This document shows positions 15,457 to 25,907 of a stretch of 64,000 nucleotides of DNA, one piece after another. Both the position numbers and the translations under genes were made by a program. Every line of letters starts with the position of its first letter. Within the stretch, counting starts at the first letter, position 1. The notes beneath the pieces were generated by a model. That model searched no databases. It was not told the DNA's origin and saw only the letters and a list, made by a program, of their open reading frames with translations. This DNA comes from Bordetella parapertussis. Its GTDB lineage: Bacteria; Pseudomonadota; Gammaproteobacteria; Burkholderiales; SG8-39. The stretch spans positions 1 to 64,000 of the forward strand of contig CAMAXP010000019.1 of the NCBI GenBank assembly GCA_945862265.1. The letters are read 5' to 3'.

Positions 15457-17429
15457 GCGACAGCCCGGCGTTTTCCGCATTGGAACTGGTCTTCGGCGAA
15501 AGGGGGTCGCTTGCCTCGGCGATCCCGGGATACAAGGTCCGCCGGCAGCAGATCGACCTCGCGCAGGACATCCTCGACGCCATCGAGAAGACCCGCGTAC
15601 TGATTGCCGAGGCCGGCACCGGCACCGGCAAGACGTTCGCCTACCTCGTGCCGGCGCTGTTGTCCGGCGGCAAGGTGATCATCTCCACCGGCACCAAGAA
15701 CCTGCAGGACCAGTTGTTCGACCGCGACCTGCCGGCGGTGCGCAAGGCGATCGCGGCCGGGAACACCACCGCGCTGCTCAAGGGCCGCTCCAACTACGTA
15801 TGCATTTACCGGCTCGGGCGCGCGCGCGGCGATGCGCGCCTCGGCTCGCGCGAGGAGACCCTGCAGCTCGCGGCCATCGAACGCTTCGCCAAGCAGACCA
15901 AGACCGGCGACCGCGGTGACCTGGCCGAGGTGCCGGAAACTTCGCCGGTGTGGATCCACGCCACCTCGACGCGCGAGAACTGCCTCGGGCAGGAGTGCCC
16001 CGACTACAAGGACTGCTTCGTGATCGCCGCCCGGAAAAACGCGCTGGCGGCCGACGTCGTGGTGGTCAACCACCACCTGTTTTTTGCCGACGTGATGCTG
16101 CGTGATGAGGGGCTGTCCGAGTTGCTGCCCTCCTGCAACACCGTGATCTTCGACGAGGCGCACCAGTTGCCGGACACGGCGCGGTTGTTCTTTGGCGACA
16201 CGGTATCCACCGGGCAGTTGCTTGACCTCGCCCGCGACTCGAGGATGGAGTTGCGCGCGGCGGGCGGCGCCTTGCCGGACCTGGACCGGGCCGCGGCAAA
16301 GCTCGACAAGGCGGCGCGCGACCTGCGGCTCGCGTTCCGCGACGACAGTGCACGCTTCGCCTACTCGCAGGCGGTGCGTCTGCCCGAGTTCGTTCCCTCG
16401 GTCGAGGCCCTCGGCGAGGCGATGGGCGAGTTCTGCAAGCTGCTGCAGTCGCAGGCCGAGCGTTCCGAAGGCCTGGCCGGGTGCCTGCGGCGCGCGGAAG
16501 AAGCGCGCATCAAGCTTGCCCATTGGCAGGACGCCGACGACCTCGAAGCGGTGCGCTGGGTGGAGGTCTTCGCCAGCGCGATGCAACTGCACACGACCCC
16601 GTTACGGACCGGGGAGCTGTTTCGCAAGCAGATGGACGACCATCCGCGCGCGTGGATCCTCACCTCGGCAACGCTTGCTGCGGGGAAAGACTTTACCCAT
16701 TTCACGCGCGAGCTCGGCCTGGACGAAGCGCGCACCGTGCGCTGGGAGAGCCCGTTCGATTTCGCCAACCAGGCGCTCTTCTACGTCCCGAAGAACCTGC
16801 CGGAGCCCAGCGACCCGTCGTTCACGGACCGCGTGATCGAGGCGGCGTATCCCGCGCTGAAGGCCAGTCGCGGCCGGGCGTTCCTGCTGTTCACGACGCT
16901 GCGGGCGCTCCGGCGCGCCAATGACATCCTGCGCGAAAAGCTCGAGCGCGACGGGCTCGATTATCCGCTGCTCGTGCAGGGCACCGGTTCCCGGAGCGAA
17001 CTGCTTGCGCGCTTCCGGCGGCTCGACAATCCCATCCTGCTCGGCAGCCAGTCGTTCTGGGAAGGGGTCGACGTGCGCGGCGACGCGCTGTCGCTGGTGG
17101 TGATCGACAAGCTGCCGTTCGCGCCGCCCGACGACCCGGTGCTGGCCGCGCGAATCGACGCGCAGCGTGCCATAGGCGGCAACCCTTTCATGGACCTTCA
17201 ACTTCCCCAGGCCATCCTGCAGCTGAAGCAGGGCGCCGGGCGACTCATCCGCGACGAGACCGACCGCGGCGTGCTGATGATCTGCGACCCCCGCCTCTAC
17301 TCGAAACCCTATGGCCGCACCATCCGGGCGAGCCTGCCGCCGATGAAGCCGACGCGGGAGATCGCCGACGTCGAAGCATTCTTCGCTAGAATCCCGACAC
17401 TTGTTCCCACAGAGGAAGGCACGTCATGA
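15426..17429 (+). CDS. ATP-dependent DNA helicase, DinG/YoaA (XPD-like)
   Basis: A superfamily 2 Fe-S helicase of about 667 residues that acts on damaged or R-loop DNA. Walker A is AEAGTGTGKTFAYL and the DEAH box is IFDEAHQL. The four Fe-S cysteines fall in NYVCIYRLG, ENCLGQECPDY and YKDCFVI. Motifs V/VI are in GSQSFWEGVDVRGDALS and QGAGRLIRDETDRG. The start is uncertain: GTG 15426, a non-standard CTG 15453 and TTG 15480 are in frame, and family alignment favours one near SPAFSALELVFGE. YoaA is the closer relative because the protein begins directly with AIPGYKVRRQQ. The stop overlaps the next gene by ATGA. Confidence 0.9.
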   Translation: MGEGRGAAALSDSPAFSALELVFGERGSLASAIPGYKVRRQQIDLAQDILDAIEKTRVLIAEAGTGTGKTFAYLVPALLSGGKVIISTGTKNLQDQLFDRDLPAVRKAIAAGNTTALLKGRSNYVCIYRLGRARGDARLGSREETLQLAAIERFAKQTKTGDRGDLAEVPETSPVWIHATSTRENCLGQECPDYKDCFVIAARKNALAADVVVVNHHLFFADVMLRDEGLSELLPSCNTVIFDEAHQLPDTARLFFGDTVSTGQLLDLARDSRMELRAAGGALPDLDRAAAKLDKAARDLRLAFRDDSARFAYSQAVRLPEFVPSVEALGEAMGEFCKLLQSQAERSEGLAGCLRRAEEARIKLAHWQDADDLEAVRWVEVFASAMQLHTTPLRTGELFRKQMDDHPRAWILTSATLAAGKDFTHFTRELGLDEARTVRWESPFDFANQALFYVPKNLPEPSDPSFTDRVIEAAYPALKASRGRAFLLFTTLRALRRANDILREKLERDGLDYPLLVQGTGSRSELLARFRRLDNPILLGSQSFWEGVDVRGDALSLVVIDKLPFAPPDDPVLAARIDAQRAIGGNPFMDLQLPQAILQLKQGAGRLIRDETDRGVLMICDPRLYSKPYGRTIRASLPPMKPTREIADVEAFFARIPTLVPTEEGTS

Positions 17430-18409
17430 AAGTCGTCATCACCGGAGGAGGCGGCATGCTTGGCTTCAAGCTTGCCAAGGCACTGCTGGCACGGGGGCGC
17501 CTGACGGGCGCCGACGGCAAGGAGGCCGCGATCACGCGCCTCACGCTGTTCGACATGGCGTTCCCGGCTGTGCTGCCGCAGGATCCGCGTCTTGAGACGA
17601 TTGCGGGAGACATCTCCGCGCCGGGCATGCTTGCCAAGGTGGTGACGCCCGATACGCAGTCGATCTTCCACCTCGCATCGGTCGTGTCCTCCGGTGCGGA
17701 GGCCGATTTCGACCTCGGCTGGCGGGTCAACCTCGACGGTGCGCGCACGCTGCTGGAGCTTGCCCGCAACTGCGCGAAGCCGCCGCGGTTCCTGTTCTCC
17801 AGTTCAGTCGCGGCCTTCGGCGGCGACCTGCCCGCCGTGCTCGACGATTCGACCACCCCGAACCCGCAGACTTCCTACGGCGCGCAGAAGGTGTGCTGCG
17901 AGTACCTCGTCACCGACTACACCCGCAAAGGCTACATCGACGGCCGGAGCCTGCGGCTGCCGACCATCGTCGTGCGGCCGGGCAAGCCCAACCTCGCCGC
18001 GTCCTCGTTCGCGAGCGGCGTGCTGCGCGAGCCGCTGAACGGCGTCATTTCCGAATGCCCGGTGTCGCTGGACACTGACGTCTGGCTGCTTTCGCCGGGA
18101 CGCTGCGTCGAGTCCTTCATCCACGCCCACGAAACGCCGTCGTCGGCCTGGGGCATGAGCCGCGTGCTGAACCTGCCCGGCATCACCGCGCCGGTGTCCG
18201 GCATGGTGGAGGCGATGCGTCGCGTGGCCGGGGATGCGGCCGCCCAGCGCGTCGTCTACAAGCCCGACGAGCGCATCCAGAAGATCGTGGCCGGGTGGCC
18301 GGTGAAGTTCAGGACGTCGCGGGCGCTGGCCATGGGGTTCAAGCCCGATGTGGATCTCGACAGCGTGATCCGCGCCTACATCGCCGACGAGGGCATCAAG
18401 CCGGCTTAG
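17426..18409 (+). CDS. denD: NAD-dependent epimerase/dehydrogenase, D-erythronate dehydrogenase-like
   Basis: A 327-residue extended short-chain dehydrogenase. The NAD loop is TGGGGMLGFKL, the Ser is in FLFSSSVAAFG and Y-x3-K is SYGAQK. The sequence resembles DenD, which oxidises D-erythronate at C2 in the four-carbon sugar acid pathway (DenD, OtnK/DtnK, OtnC, OtnI); none of the partner genes is here. ATGA overlap with the helicase gene makes translational coupling likely. The gene is followed by three inverted repeats that may end transcription. Substrate is inferred from family resemblance, so the symbol is tentative. Confidence 0.75.
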   Translation: MKVVITGGGGMLGFKLAKALLARGRLTGADGKEAAITRLTLFDMAFPAVLPQDPRLETIAGDISAPGMLAKVVTPDTQSIFHLASVVSSGAEADFDLGWRVNLDGARTLLELARNCAKPPRFLFSSSVAAFGGDLPAVLDDSTTPNPQTSYGAQKVCCEYLVTDYTRKGYIDGRSLRLPTIVVRPGKPNLAASSFASGVLREPLNGVISECPVSLDTDVWLLSPGRCVESFIHAHETPSSAWGMSRVLNLPGITAPVSGMVEAMRRVAGDAAAQRVVYKPDERIQKIVAGWPVKFRTSRALAMGFKPDVDLDSVIRAYIADEGIKPA

Positions 18410-18414
18410 GGGTA

Positions 18415-18487
18415 AATGTACCGATACTGGTACATTAACTGGCAGGAGACCGGCTCCTGGCAAGGACTTTGTAAACTTAAAGTCCTT
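18415..18487. terminator. Three consecutive inverted repeats between convergent genes
   Basis: AATGTACC/GGTACATT at 18415-18436, CAGGAG/CTCCTG at 18443-18459 and AAGGACTTT/AAAGTCCTT at 18462-18487 are perfect stems in a row. Neither strand has a clean T-run right after the last stem. They probably act as a bidirectional terminator between denD and the tctC-like gene; protein binding is an alternative. Confidence 0.55.
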
Positions 18488-18512
18488 AAATTTTGTGTAG
18501 CCGACTGTCCGC

Positions 18513-19469
18513 TCAGTCGATCTTCAGGTTCGCGTCCTTCACCACCTTCGCGTACTTCGCGATCTCGGCGCGCACGTGCTCGCCCATGCGCTCGCTCGTG
18601 CCGCCCAGCGGGTCGAGGCCGCGCTTGATGAAGGTGTCGCGTAGTTCGGCCTGTGCCAATGCACGGTTGATCTCCGCGTTCACGCGCTGGACGATTTCCC
18701 TCGGCACGCCGGCCGGCGCAACCAGGCCGTACCACGAGTCCGTATAGAAGCCCGGGTAGCCCTGCTCGGCGATCGTGGGCAGGTCCGGCGCGAGCGGTGC
18801 GCGCTCGTTGTAGGTGGTGCCGTAGGCCTTGAGTTTGCCGCCGCGGATCTGCGGCAGGCATTCGGGCAGGTTGCAGAACATCGCGTTCACCTGCCCGCCG
18901 ATCACGTCGGCCAGCGCCGGGCCCTGGCCCTTGTAGGGCACGTGCACCATGTCGATGCCCGCCATCGTCTTGAGGATCTCCCCGGCGAAGTGGGCCGTGG
19001 TGCCGTTGCCGAACGAGGCGTAGCTCAGCTTGCCGGGATACTTCTTCGCGTAGTCGACCAGTTCCTTCGGCGTGTTGGCCTGCACGCTCGGGTGGCCGAC
19101 GAGCACGTTGGCGGTCTTCGCCATCAGGCCCACGGGCTGCAGTTCCTTCAGCGTGTCGTAGGGGAGCTTGGGCACCAGCGTTGCGTTCACGGTGAAACTG
19201 TTGGCGACCGACCCGAAGGTGTAGCCGTCCGGCGCAGCCTTGGCGGTGGCGTCGACGCCCACCACGGTGCCTGCGCCGGGCTTGTTCTCGACGATGATCG
19301 GCTGGCCGAGCGCCTTGGTCAGGTCGGGCACCAGCAGGCGCACGACCGATTCCATGGTGGCGCCCGGGGGGAACGGGACGATGACGCGGATGGGCCGCGC
19401 CGGCCAGGCTTGCGCGAAGGCCTCCGCGGAGCCCATCAGCGCGATCAGGAAGAGGCAGGTTCTTTTCAT
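18513..19469 (-). CDS. Bug/TctC-family solute-binding receptor
   Basis: A 318-residue periplasmic receptor of the tripartite tricarboxylate transporter family. The signal peptide (KRTCLFLIALMGSAEAFAQA) precedes the family start WPARPIRVIVPFPPGATMES. VENKPGAGTVVG and HVPYKGQGPALADVIGGQV are the usual ligand-pocket segments. No TctA or TctB gene is next to it, as is common for the large Bug families of Burkholderiales, so the ligand is unknown. It lies 36 bases after glpK in the same direction, so the two may share a transcript. Confidence 0.92.
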   Translation of the reverse strand: MKRTCLFLIALMGSAEAFAQAWPARPIRVIVPFPPGATMESVVRLLVPDLTKALGQPIIVENKPGAGTVVGVDATAKAAPDGYTFGSVANSFTVNATLVPKLPYDTLKELQPVGLMAKTANVLVGHPSVQANTPKELVDYAKKYPGKLSYASFGNGTTAHFAGEILKTMAGIDMVHVPYKGQGPALADVIGGQVNAMFCNLPECLPQIRGGKLKAYGTTYNERAPLAPDLPTIAEQGYPGFYTDSWYGLVAPAGVPREIVQRVNAEINRALAQAELRDTFIKRGLDPLGGTSERMGEHVRAEIAKYAKVVKDANLKID

Positions 19470-19505
19470 GGCGTTCTCCAGTGAAGGGCAGCGGCCTGAC
19501 CGCGG

Positions 19506-21023
19506 CTACTCGCCCGGCTCGGCCCAGCGCAGGCTGCGATGCACCGCCTCGCGCCAGCGGCCGAGCTGGTCGGCGACCGCGCTCGGATTCATCTGCGGCT
19601 CGAAGGTGCGGTCGATTTCCCAGTGCGAGGCGATTTCCTCGCGTGATTTCCATACGTTGGTGGCCAGTCCCGCGAGGTAGGCCGCGCCGAGCGCGGTCGT
19701 TTCCTGCACCTTGGGCCTCAATACCGGGACGCCGAGGATGTCGGCCTGGAATTGCATGAGGAGGTTGTTGGCCGTGGCCCCGCCGTCCACGCGCAGTTCG
19801 GTGAGTTTGCGGCCGGCATCGCGCTGCATTGCGTCGAGCAGGTCGGCACTCTGGAAGGCGATCGATTCCAGCGCAGCCCGGGCAATGTGCTCGCGGCCCG
19901 AGCCACGCGTGAGGCCGAAGATCGCGCCGCGCGCGTAAGGGTCCCAGTGCGGTGCGCCCAGCCCGGCGAACGCCGGCACGAGGAATACGCCTCCGTTGTC
20001 CGGCACGCTCGCGGCGAGCGACTCGATTTCCGCGGACGATTTGAAGAAGCGCATTTCGTCGCGCAGCCATTGCACCACGGCGCCGCCGACAAACACGCTG
20101 CCTTCCAGCGCGTACTCGCGGTCCACGTCGCGCGAATCGCGGCTGTGGCCCATCTGCGCGCACGAGGTGGTGAGCAACCCGTTGCCTGAAGTGACCGCCT
20201 CGTCGCCGGTGTGCATCAGCATGAAGCAGCCGGTACCGTAGGTGTTCTTGCCCATGCCGGCCTTGTGGCAGCCCTGCCCGAAAAGCGCCGCCTGCTGGTC
20301 GCCTGCGATGCCGGCGATCACCACCGGCTCGCCGAGCACGTCCGGGGCGATCATGCCGAACGCGCCTGAGGAGGCGAGCACATCGGGCAGGATCGCGCGC
20401 GGCACCTTGAGTATTTCGAGCAGCTCTTCGTCCCAGTCGCCCTTGTGGATGTCGAAGAGCATGGTGCGCGAGGCGTTCGAGGGGTCGGTGACGTGCAACC
20501 GGCTCTGCGAGAAATTCCACGCGAGCCACGTGTCCACCGTGCCGAAGGCGAGCTCGCCGCGCTCCGCGCGGGCCCGCGCGCCATCCACGTTGTCGAGCAG
20601 CCAGGCGACCTTGGTGCCGCTGAAGTACGGGTCGAGCACGAGGCCGGTCTTGTACTTGATGAGGTTCTCGACGCCGGACTCGCGCAGCTCGGCGCACCTG
20701 GCCGCCGTGCGGCGATCCTGCCAGACGATCGCGTTGTGGATCGGCTGGCCGGTCTGGCGATCCCAGATGATGGTGGTTTCGCGCTGGTTGGTGATGCCTG
20801 CTGCGACGATCTCCGCCGACCCGATCTCGCCGCGTTCCAGCGCTTCGCGCGCCACGTCGCGCTGCGATTCGAAGATCTCCACCGGGTCATGCTCGACCCA
20901 GCCCGGCCTGGGGTAGATCTGCCGGATTTCGCGCTGTGCGCTCGACACCGGCGAGCCTTCCTCGTTGAAGACGATGGCGCGCGAACTGGTGGTGCCCTGG
21001 TCGAGTGCGAGGATGTATTTCAT
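19506..21023 (-). CDS. glpK: Glycerol kinase
   Basis: A 505-residue FGGY-family kinase that phosphorylates glycerol to glycerol 3-phosphate. The N-terminus [18 protein letters not shown], the glycerol-binding stretch GITNQRETT...[13 protein letters not shown] and the C-terminal ATP site VDGGATANN are all standard, as is the length. Start ATG is at 21021-21023. The divergent DUF2889 gene begins 71 bases away, so both promoters lie in that gap. No glpF or glpD is nearby. Confidence 0.95.
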   Translation of the reverse strand: MKYILALDQGTTSSRAIVFNEEGSPVSSAQREIRQIYPRPGWVEHDPVEIFESQRDVAREALERGEIGSAEIVAAGITNQRETTIIWDRQTGQPIHNAIVWQDRRTAARCAELRESGVENLIKYKTGLVLDPYFSGTKVAWLLDNVDGARARAERGELAFGTVDTWLAWNFSQSRLHVTDPSNASRTMLFDIHKGDWDEELLEILKVPRAILPDVLASSGAFGMIAPDVLGEPVVIAGIAGDQQAALFGQGCHKAGMGKNTYGTGCFMLMHTGDEAVTSGNGLLTTSCAQMGHSRDSRDVDREYALEGSVFVGGAVVQWLRDEMRFFKSSAEIESLAASVPDNGGVFLVPAFAGLGAPHWDPYARGAIFGLTRGSGREHIARAALESIAFQSADLLDAMQRDAGRKLTELRVDGGATANNLLMQFQADILGVPVLRPKVQETTALGAAYLAGLATNVWKSREEIASHWEIDRTFEPQMNPSAVADQLGRWREAVHRSLRWAEPGE

Positions 21024-21094
21024 GGCTTCCTGCAGAGGGTGGAGATTCTAGCAGTGGTAAAATTCGACGCATCGCAGCATTCGCGGGCTTCCCC

Positions 21095-21655
21095 ATGGCA
21101 TTGCCGATCCAGGACGTCGAACGCGAGCTCACGCATACGCGACGCGTGCGCTTCGAAGGCTACAAGCGCGCCGACGGCCTGTGGGACATCGAGGGTCGCT
21201 TGACCGACGTCAAGAATCACGACTTTACCCTGCAAACTGGGGTGCGCCGCGCGGGCCTCCCGGTGCATGATATGTGGGTGCGCTTGACCATCGACACCGA
21301 ATTCAACGTCGTTTCCGCCGTTGCCGTTTCCGATGCGGTGCCGTACCCGGGCACGTGCGAAACGATCGCGCCGGACTACGCGCAGCTGGTCGGCCTGAAT
21401 CTCCGGCACGGGTTCCGGAAACGGGCCAAGGAACTGCTGGGCGGCACCCGCGGGTGCACGCACCTGACGGAACTCCTCGGGTCCTTCCCGACGGCGGCCA
21501 TCCAGACGTTCGCGGGCGAGCGGCGGTCGGCGCCCGAAGGCGGCAGCAAGCCTTTCCAGATCGACCAGTGCCACGCGCTGGAATCGGGCTCGGAAAACGT
21601 GCGCAGGATGTATCCGAAGTGGTATAGAAGCAAGTCGGCCGAAAACGCGCAGTGA
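21095..21655 (+). CDS. DUF2889-family protein
   Basis: A 186-residue cytoplasmic protein starting at ATG 21095 (MALPIQDVERELTHTRRVRF). It matches my memory of the DUF2889 family, recognisable by RRVRFEGYKRADGLWDIEG, HDMWVRLTID, CETIAPDYAQLVGLNL and GCTHLTELL. The conserved Cys/His in GCTHLTEL and DQCHAL might bind metal. No function is established. It sits 22 bases upstream of sucC on the same strand and could share its transcript. Confidence 0.8.
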   Translation: MALPIQDVERELTHTRRVRFEGYKRADGLWDIEGRLTDVKNHDFTLQTGVRRAGLPVHDMWVRLTIDTEFNVVSAVAVSDAVPYPGTCETIAPDYAQLVGLNLRHGFRKRAKELLGGTRGCTHLTELLGSFPTAAIQTFAGERRSAPEGGSKPFQIDQCHALESGSENVRRMYPKWYRSKSAENAQ

Positions 21656-21677
21656 CAGAAAACAGGGATAGAAGCAC

Positions 21678-22847
21678 ATGAAAATCCACGAGTATCAGGG
21701 CAAGGAATTGTTCCGCAAGTTCGGCATGGTCACGCCGCGGGGCACTCCCTGCTTCTCCGTCGACGAGGCGGTTGAGGTGGCCAAGGGACTGGGCGGCAAG
21801 GTCTGGGTGGTGAAGGCCCAGATCCACGCCGGCGGCCGCGGCAAGGGGGGCGGCGTCAAGGTGGCGAAATCGCTCGAGGAGGTGCGCGCGCGCGCCACCG
21901 AGATCCTCGGCATGCAACTGGTCACGCACCAGACCGGGCCGCACGGACAGAAGGTGCGCAGGCTCCTCGTGGAAGAGGGTGCGGCCATTTTGCAGGAGCT
22001 CTACATCGGCATGGTTGTCGACCGCGGCACGCAGCGCGTGGCGCTGATGGCCAGTTCCGAGGGCGGCATGGACATCGAACAGGTGGCCGCCCACACGCCG
22101 GAGAAGATCCACACGGTGTTCGTCGACCCGGGCGTCGGCCTCACCGACGCGCAGGCCGACGACATGGCGAAGAAGATCGGCATTGCCGACCCGCTCGTGC
22201 CGCAGGCGCGCGTGATGCTGAAGTCGCTCTACACGTGCTTCGTCGAGACCGATGCGTCGCTCGCCGAGATCAACCCGCTGATCACCACCGGCGACGGCAA
22301 GGTGATCGCGCTCGACGCGAAACTCAACTTCGACGACAACGCGCTGTTCCGGCACCCGGAGATCGTCGCGATGCGGGACCTCGACGAGGAGGACCCGGCC
22401 GAGGTGGAGGCCTCCAAGTACGACCTCAACTACATCCAGCTCGAAGGCAATATCGGGTGCCTGGTGAACGGCGCGGGCCTTGCCATGGGCACCATGGACA
22501 TCATCAAGGTGTATGGCGGTTCGCCCGCCAACTTCCTCGACGTGGGCGGTGGCGCCACGACGGAGAAGGTGACCGAGGCCTTCAAGATCATGCTGAAGAA
22601 CCCGGGGCTGAAGGCGATCCTGGTGAACATCTTCGGCGGGATCATGAAGTGCGACGTGATCGCGGCCGCGTGCGTTGAAGCGGCGCGGCAGGTGAAGCTG
22701 TCGGTGCCGCTGGTCTGCCGGCTTGAAGGCACCAACGTCGAACTCGGCAAGAAGATCCTCGCCGATTCCGGCCTGCCGATCATTTCCGCCAACAACATGT
22801 CTGACGCCGCGCAGAAAGTCGTGGCCGCCGCAGCGGGGAAAAAATGA
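21678..22847 (+). CDS. sucC: Succinyl-CoA ligase (ADP-forming) beta subunit
   Basis: A 389-residue beta subunit of the TCA-cycle enzyme that interconverts succinyl-CoA and succinate with ATP formation. It begins [19 protein letters not shown]-grasp residues lie in [20 protein letters not shown], and [12 protein letters not shown] and [18 protein letters not shown] are standard. Length is normal. The stop overlaps the sucD start by ATGA, so the two subunits are translationally coupled. Confidence 0.97.
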   Translation: MKIHEYQGKELFRKFGMVTPRGTPCFSVDEAVEVAKGLGGKVWVVKAQIHAGGRGKGGGVKVAKSLEEVRARATEILGMQLVTHQTGPHGQKVRRLLVEEGAAILQELYIGMVVDRGTQRVALMASSEGGMDIEQVAAHTPEKIHTVFVDPGVGLTDAQADDMAKKIGIADPLVPQARVMLKSLYTCFVETDASLAEINPLITTGDGKVIALDAKLNFDDNALFRHPEIVAMRDLDEEDPAEVEASKYDLNYIQLEGNIGCLVNGAGLAMGTMDIIKVYGGSPANFLDVGGGATTEKVTEAFKIMLKNPGLKAILVNIFGGIMKCDVIAAACVEAARQVKLSVPLVCRLEGTNVELGKKILADSGLPIISANNMSDAAQKVVAAAAGKK

Positions 22848-23725
22848 GCATCCTCATCGACAAGAACACCCGGGTGATGACCCAGGGCATCACCGGCAAG
22901 ACCGGCCAGTTCCACACGCGCATGAGCCGCGAGTACGCCAACGGCAGGAACTGCTACGTGGCCGGGGTCAACCCCAAGAAGGCCGGCGAGGACTTCGACG
23001 GCCTCCCCATCTTCGCCACCGCAAAGGAAGCTAAAGAAAAGACCGGCGCCAACGTCTCGGTGATCTACGTGCCGCCGCCCTTTGCGGCCGCTGCGATCGA
23101 CGAGGCGGTGGAGGCGGGCCTCGACCTCGTGATCTGCATCACCGAGGGCATCCCGGTGCGCGACATGATCCAGACCAAGTACAGGATGCTCGGCAAGAAG
23201 ACCATCCTGATCGGGCCGAACTGCCCGGGCCTCATCACGCCCGAGGAAATCAAGATCGGCATCATGCCGGGCCACATCCACAAGAAGGGCCCGATCGGCG
23301 TGGTGTCGCGCTCCGGCACGCTGACTTACGAGGCGGTGGGCCAGTTGATGGAACTCGGCCTCGGCCAGTCGTCCTGCGTCGGCATCGGCGGCGACCCGGT
23401 CAACGGGCTCAAGCACATCGACGTCATGAAGATGTTCAACGACGACCCGGCCACCGAGGCGGTGATCATGGTGGGCGAGATCGGCGGCTCGGACGAGGAA
23501 GACTGCGCGCGCTGGATCAAGGCGAACATGAAAAAGCCCGTGGTCGGCTTCATCGCGGGTCTCACCGCGCCGCCCGGCAAGCGCATGGGCCATGCCGGCG
23601 CGATCATCTCCGGCGGCAAGGGCACGGCGCAGGAAAAGCTCGCGGTCATGGAAGAGTGCGGCATCAAGGTCACGCGCAATCCCGGCGAGATGGGCAAGAC
23701 GCTGCAGTCGGTCCTGAAGAAGTAG
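22844..23725 (+). CDS. sucD: Succinyl-CoA ligase (ADP-forming) alpha subunit
   Basis: A 293-residue alpha subunit. The CoA-binding Rossmann start is [20 protein letters not shown]. The active-site histidine is in [16 protein letters not shown] and is phosphorylated during catalysis. [11 protein letters not shown] and [12 protein letters not shown] are typical. It follows sucC with a 4-base overlap. Confidence 0.97.
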   Translation: MSILIDKNTRVMTQGITGKTGQFHTRMSREYANGRNCYVAGVNPKKAGEDFDGLPIFATAKEAKEKTGANVSVIYVPPPFAAAAIDEAVEAGLDLVICITEGIPVRDMIQTKYRMLGKKTILIGPNCPGLITPEEIKIGIMPGHIHKKGPIGVVSRSGTLTYEAVGQLMELGLGQSSCVGIGGDPVNGLKHIDVMKMFNDDPATEAVIMVGEIGGSDEEDCARWIKANMKKPVVGFIAGLTAPPGKRMGHAGAIISGGKGTAQEKLAVMEECGIKVTRNPGEMGKTLQSVLKK

Positions 23726-23735
23726 GCGGCCGGGT

Positions 23736-25817
23736 TTGGATAACAGCACGAAGCCTGCCGCGGGCGCGGCAGGGGCTACCATACCCGCGCCTGCCGGGCG
23801 CCTCGCCGTCCTTCCCTATGCCGGGACGATCTTCCTGTCGTCGTTCCTGCTGTTCCTCGTGCAGCCGATCATCGCCAAGCAGATCCTGCCGTGGTTCGGC
23901 GGGTCGGCTGCGGTGTGGACGACCTGCCTCGTGTTTTTCCAGGCGGTGCTCCTCGCCGGGTACGGCTATGCGGACCTGACCACGCGCCTGGGCCTGCGCA
24001 GGCAGGCGATGCTGCACGTCGGGCTGCTCGTCGTGTCGCTCGCCTGCGTGCCGATCCTGGCCTCCTCGGGCTGGAAGCCGCAGGGTGACGAAGAGCCGGT
24101 GGGGCGCATCCTGCTGCTCCTGCTCGTCACGATCGGCCTGCCGTACTTCCTGCTGTCCACCACCACGCCGCTGCTCCAGGCCTGGTACTGGCAGCGGTTT
24201 CGCACGGCGGTGCCTTACCGCCTGTTCGCGCTGTCGAATTTTGCTTCGCTGCTCGCGCTGATCGGCTTCCCGGTGCTGTTCGAGCCGTACTTCACGCTGC
24301 CGCAGCTGGGCTGGGGCTGGTCGGGCCTCTATGCGGTGCTGATCCTGCTGTGCGGCGCTACGGCCTGGCGCTCGATGCGGGCGATCGTCGCGCTGCCTGC
24401 GGCGGGCGAGGGTAACGCCCCTGCAGCCGCGCCTCTTACGGGCGCGGTCCAGCTTGCGTGGATGGGTCTGGCGGCGCTGGCCTCGGTGATGCTGCTTGCG
24501 GTGAGCAATCACGTGACGCAGAACATTTCCAGCGTCCCGTTCCTCTGGGTGCTGCCGCTGGCGTTGTACCTGCTGACTTTCATCCTCGCCTTCGACCATC
24601 CGCGCTGGTACCTGCGCACCCCGCTCCTCGTGCTCTTAGGTGTACTCACGCCCTGGATGGCCTGGGAGATCTCGTCGCTGCGGCTTGTGGTGGCCGTGCC
24701 CTTGTACTTCACCGGCCTGTTCGTCGCCTGCATGGTGTGCCACGGGGAGCTGGCGCGCCTCAAGCCCGACCCGGCGCACCTCACGCGCTTTTACCTGATG
24801 ATCTCGGTCGGCGGCGCGGTGGGGGCGGTGCTGGTGGCGATCGCGGCCCCGCTGCTGCTGCCCGGCTACTTCGAGCTGGGGATCGCGCTCGTGCTGCTCG
24901 CGCTGCTCCTTCCGTACCGGCTGGCGGGCCTTGCGCGCGTCGCCGGCTTCGCCGTGGCGGCCCTGACGCTCGGGCTGGTGGTGCGCGGGGCGATGGACTA
25001 CACCACCGACATGCGCGTGATGGAACGCGATTTCTATGGCGTCGTGCGCACGCGCGACCGCCCGGAGCCCGTGCCCTACCGCGCGATGTACCACGGCGCG
25101 ATCATGCACGGCGGCCAGTTGCTGGGTGAGAACTACCGCAACACGCCCGCCGACTATTTCGGCCCCACCTCGGGCTACGGGCGAGTGTTTGCGGCACTGC
25201 GCGAGCTGGAGCCCTCGCGCACGCGCGACATCGGCGTGATCGGCCTCGGCGCGGGCGTGATCGCGTCCTACGGGCGCCCGGGCGACACGCTGGTGTTCTA
25301 CGAGATCAGCCCGCGGGTGGTCGACATTGCCAAGCGCGAGTTCACCTTCCTCAAGGACACTGCGGCGAAGACTTCGCTGGTGATGGGCGACGGGCGCCTG
25401 AGCCTCGAGCGTGAGGCGCCCAAGGGGTACGACGTGCTCGGCATCGACGCGTTTTCGGGCGATTCGATCCCCATGCACCTGATCACCCGCGAGGCGATGG
25501 CGCTGTACGCCAAGCACATCAAGCCCGACGGCGTGATCGTCTTCCAGGCGACCAACCGTTACGTGGACCTGCCGCCGGTGATCAAGCGCCTCGCGGCCGA
25601 GCTCGGTTTCGAGGCCGTGCTGGTCTCGGACTACCCCGAGGAGGACCAGAACGGGGCAGGCTACTGGCGGTCTTCCACCGACCAGGTGCTGGTGACCCGC
25701 AACAAGGCGCTCCTCGCGTCGAGCCACCTCAAGGAGGTGGCGACGCCGATCGAGGACCGCAAGGACCTGCCGACGTTCACCGACGCGCACCACAACCTGC
25801 TGAGGATCCTCAAGTAG
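23736..25817 (+). CDS. Membrane-fused spermidine-synthase-like protein
   Basis: A 693-residue protein starting at TTG 23736, 10 bases after sucD. The first 430 residues form about ten or more membrane segments, beginning FLSSFLLFLVQPIIAKQILP. The last 250 residues are a spermidine-synthase/methyltransferase-like domain with DIGVIGLGAGVIASYG for the nucleotide fold and DVLGIDAFSGDSIPMHLIT at the active site. Such fusions are widespread in Proteobacteria and their substrate is not established. A T-rich hairpin at 25853-25872 probably ends the sucCD transcript after it. Confidence 0.85.
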   Translation: MDNSTKPAAGAAGATIPAPAGRLAVLPYAGTIFLSSFLLFLVQPIIAKQILPWFGGSAAVWTTCLVFFQAVLLAGYGYADLTTRLGLRRQAMLHVGLLVVSLACVPILASSGWKPQGDEEPVGRILLLLLVTIGLPYFLLSTTTPLLQAWYWQRFRTAVPYRLFALSNFASLLALIGFPVLFEPYFTLPQLGWGWSGLYAVLILLCGATAWRSMRAIVALPAAGEGNAPAAAPLTGAVQLAWMGLAALASVMLLAVSNHVTQNISSVPFLWVLPLALYLLTFILAFDHPRWYLRTPLLVLLGVLTPWMAWEISSLRLVVAVPLYFTGLFVACMVCHGELARLKPDPAHLTRFYLMISVGGAVGAVLVAIAAPLLLPGYFELGIALVLLALLLPYRLAGLARVAGFAVAALTLGLVVRGAMDYTTDMRVMERDFYGVVRTRDRPEPVPYRAMYHGAIMHGGQLLGENYRNTPADYFGPTSGYGRVFAALRELEPSRTRDIGVIGLGAGVIASYGRPGDTLVFYEISPRVVDIAKREFTFLKDTAAKTSLVMGDGRLSLEREAPKGYDVLGIDAFSGDSIPMHLITREAMALYAKHIKPDGVIVFQATNRYVDLPPVIKRLAAELGFEAVLVSDYPEEDQNGAGYWRSSTDQVLVTRNKALLASSHLKEVATPIEDRKDLPTFTDAHHNLLRILK

Positions 25818-25852
25818 GGTTTCCGTTTCAGGCAAGTAAATTTGCTTTAGAG

Positions 25853-25872
25853 CGGCTCCAGGAGCCGTTTTT
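25853..25872 (+). terminator. Rho-independent terminator
   Basis: CGGCTCC and GGAGCCG form a tight stem that is followed directly by TTTTT, 35 bases after the stop of the spermidine-synthase-like gene. Confidence 0.75.
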
Positions 25873-25907
25873 ACAGACTGAATGTTGGTAAATCATGAGG
25901 GCGATAG

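Noticed and set aside
18406..20697. A 763-codon minus-strand frame spanning glpK and the tctC-like gene
   Set aside because: It runs out of phase through two well-supported genes on the same strand and is Arg-rich without motifs.
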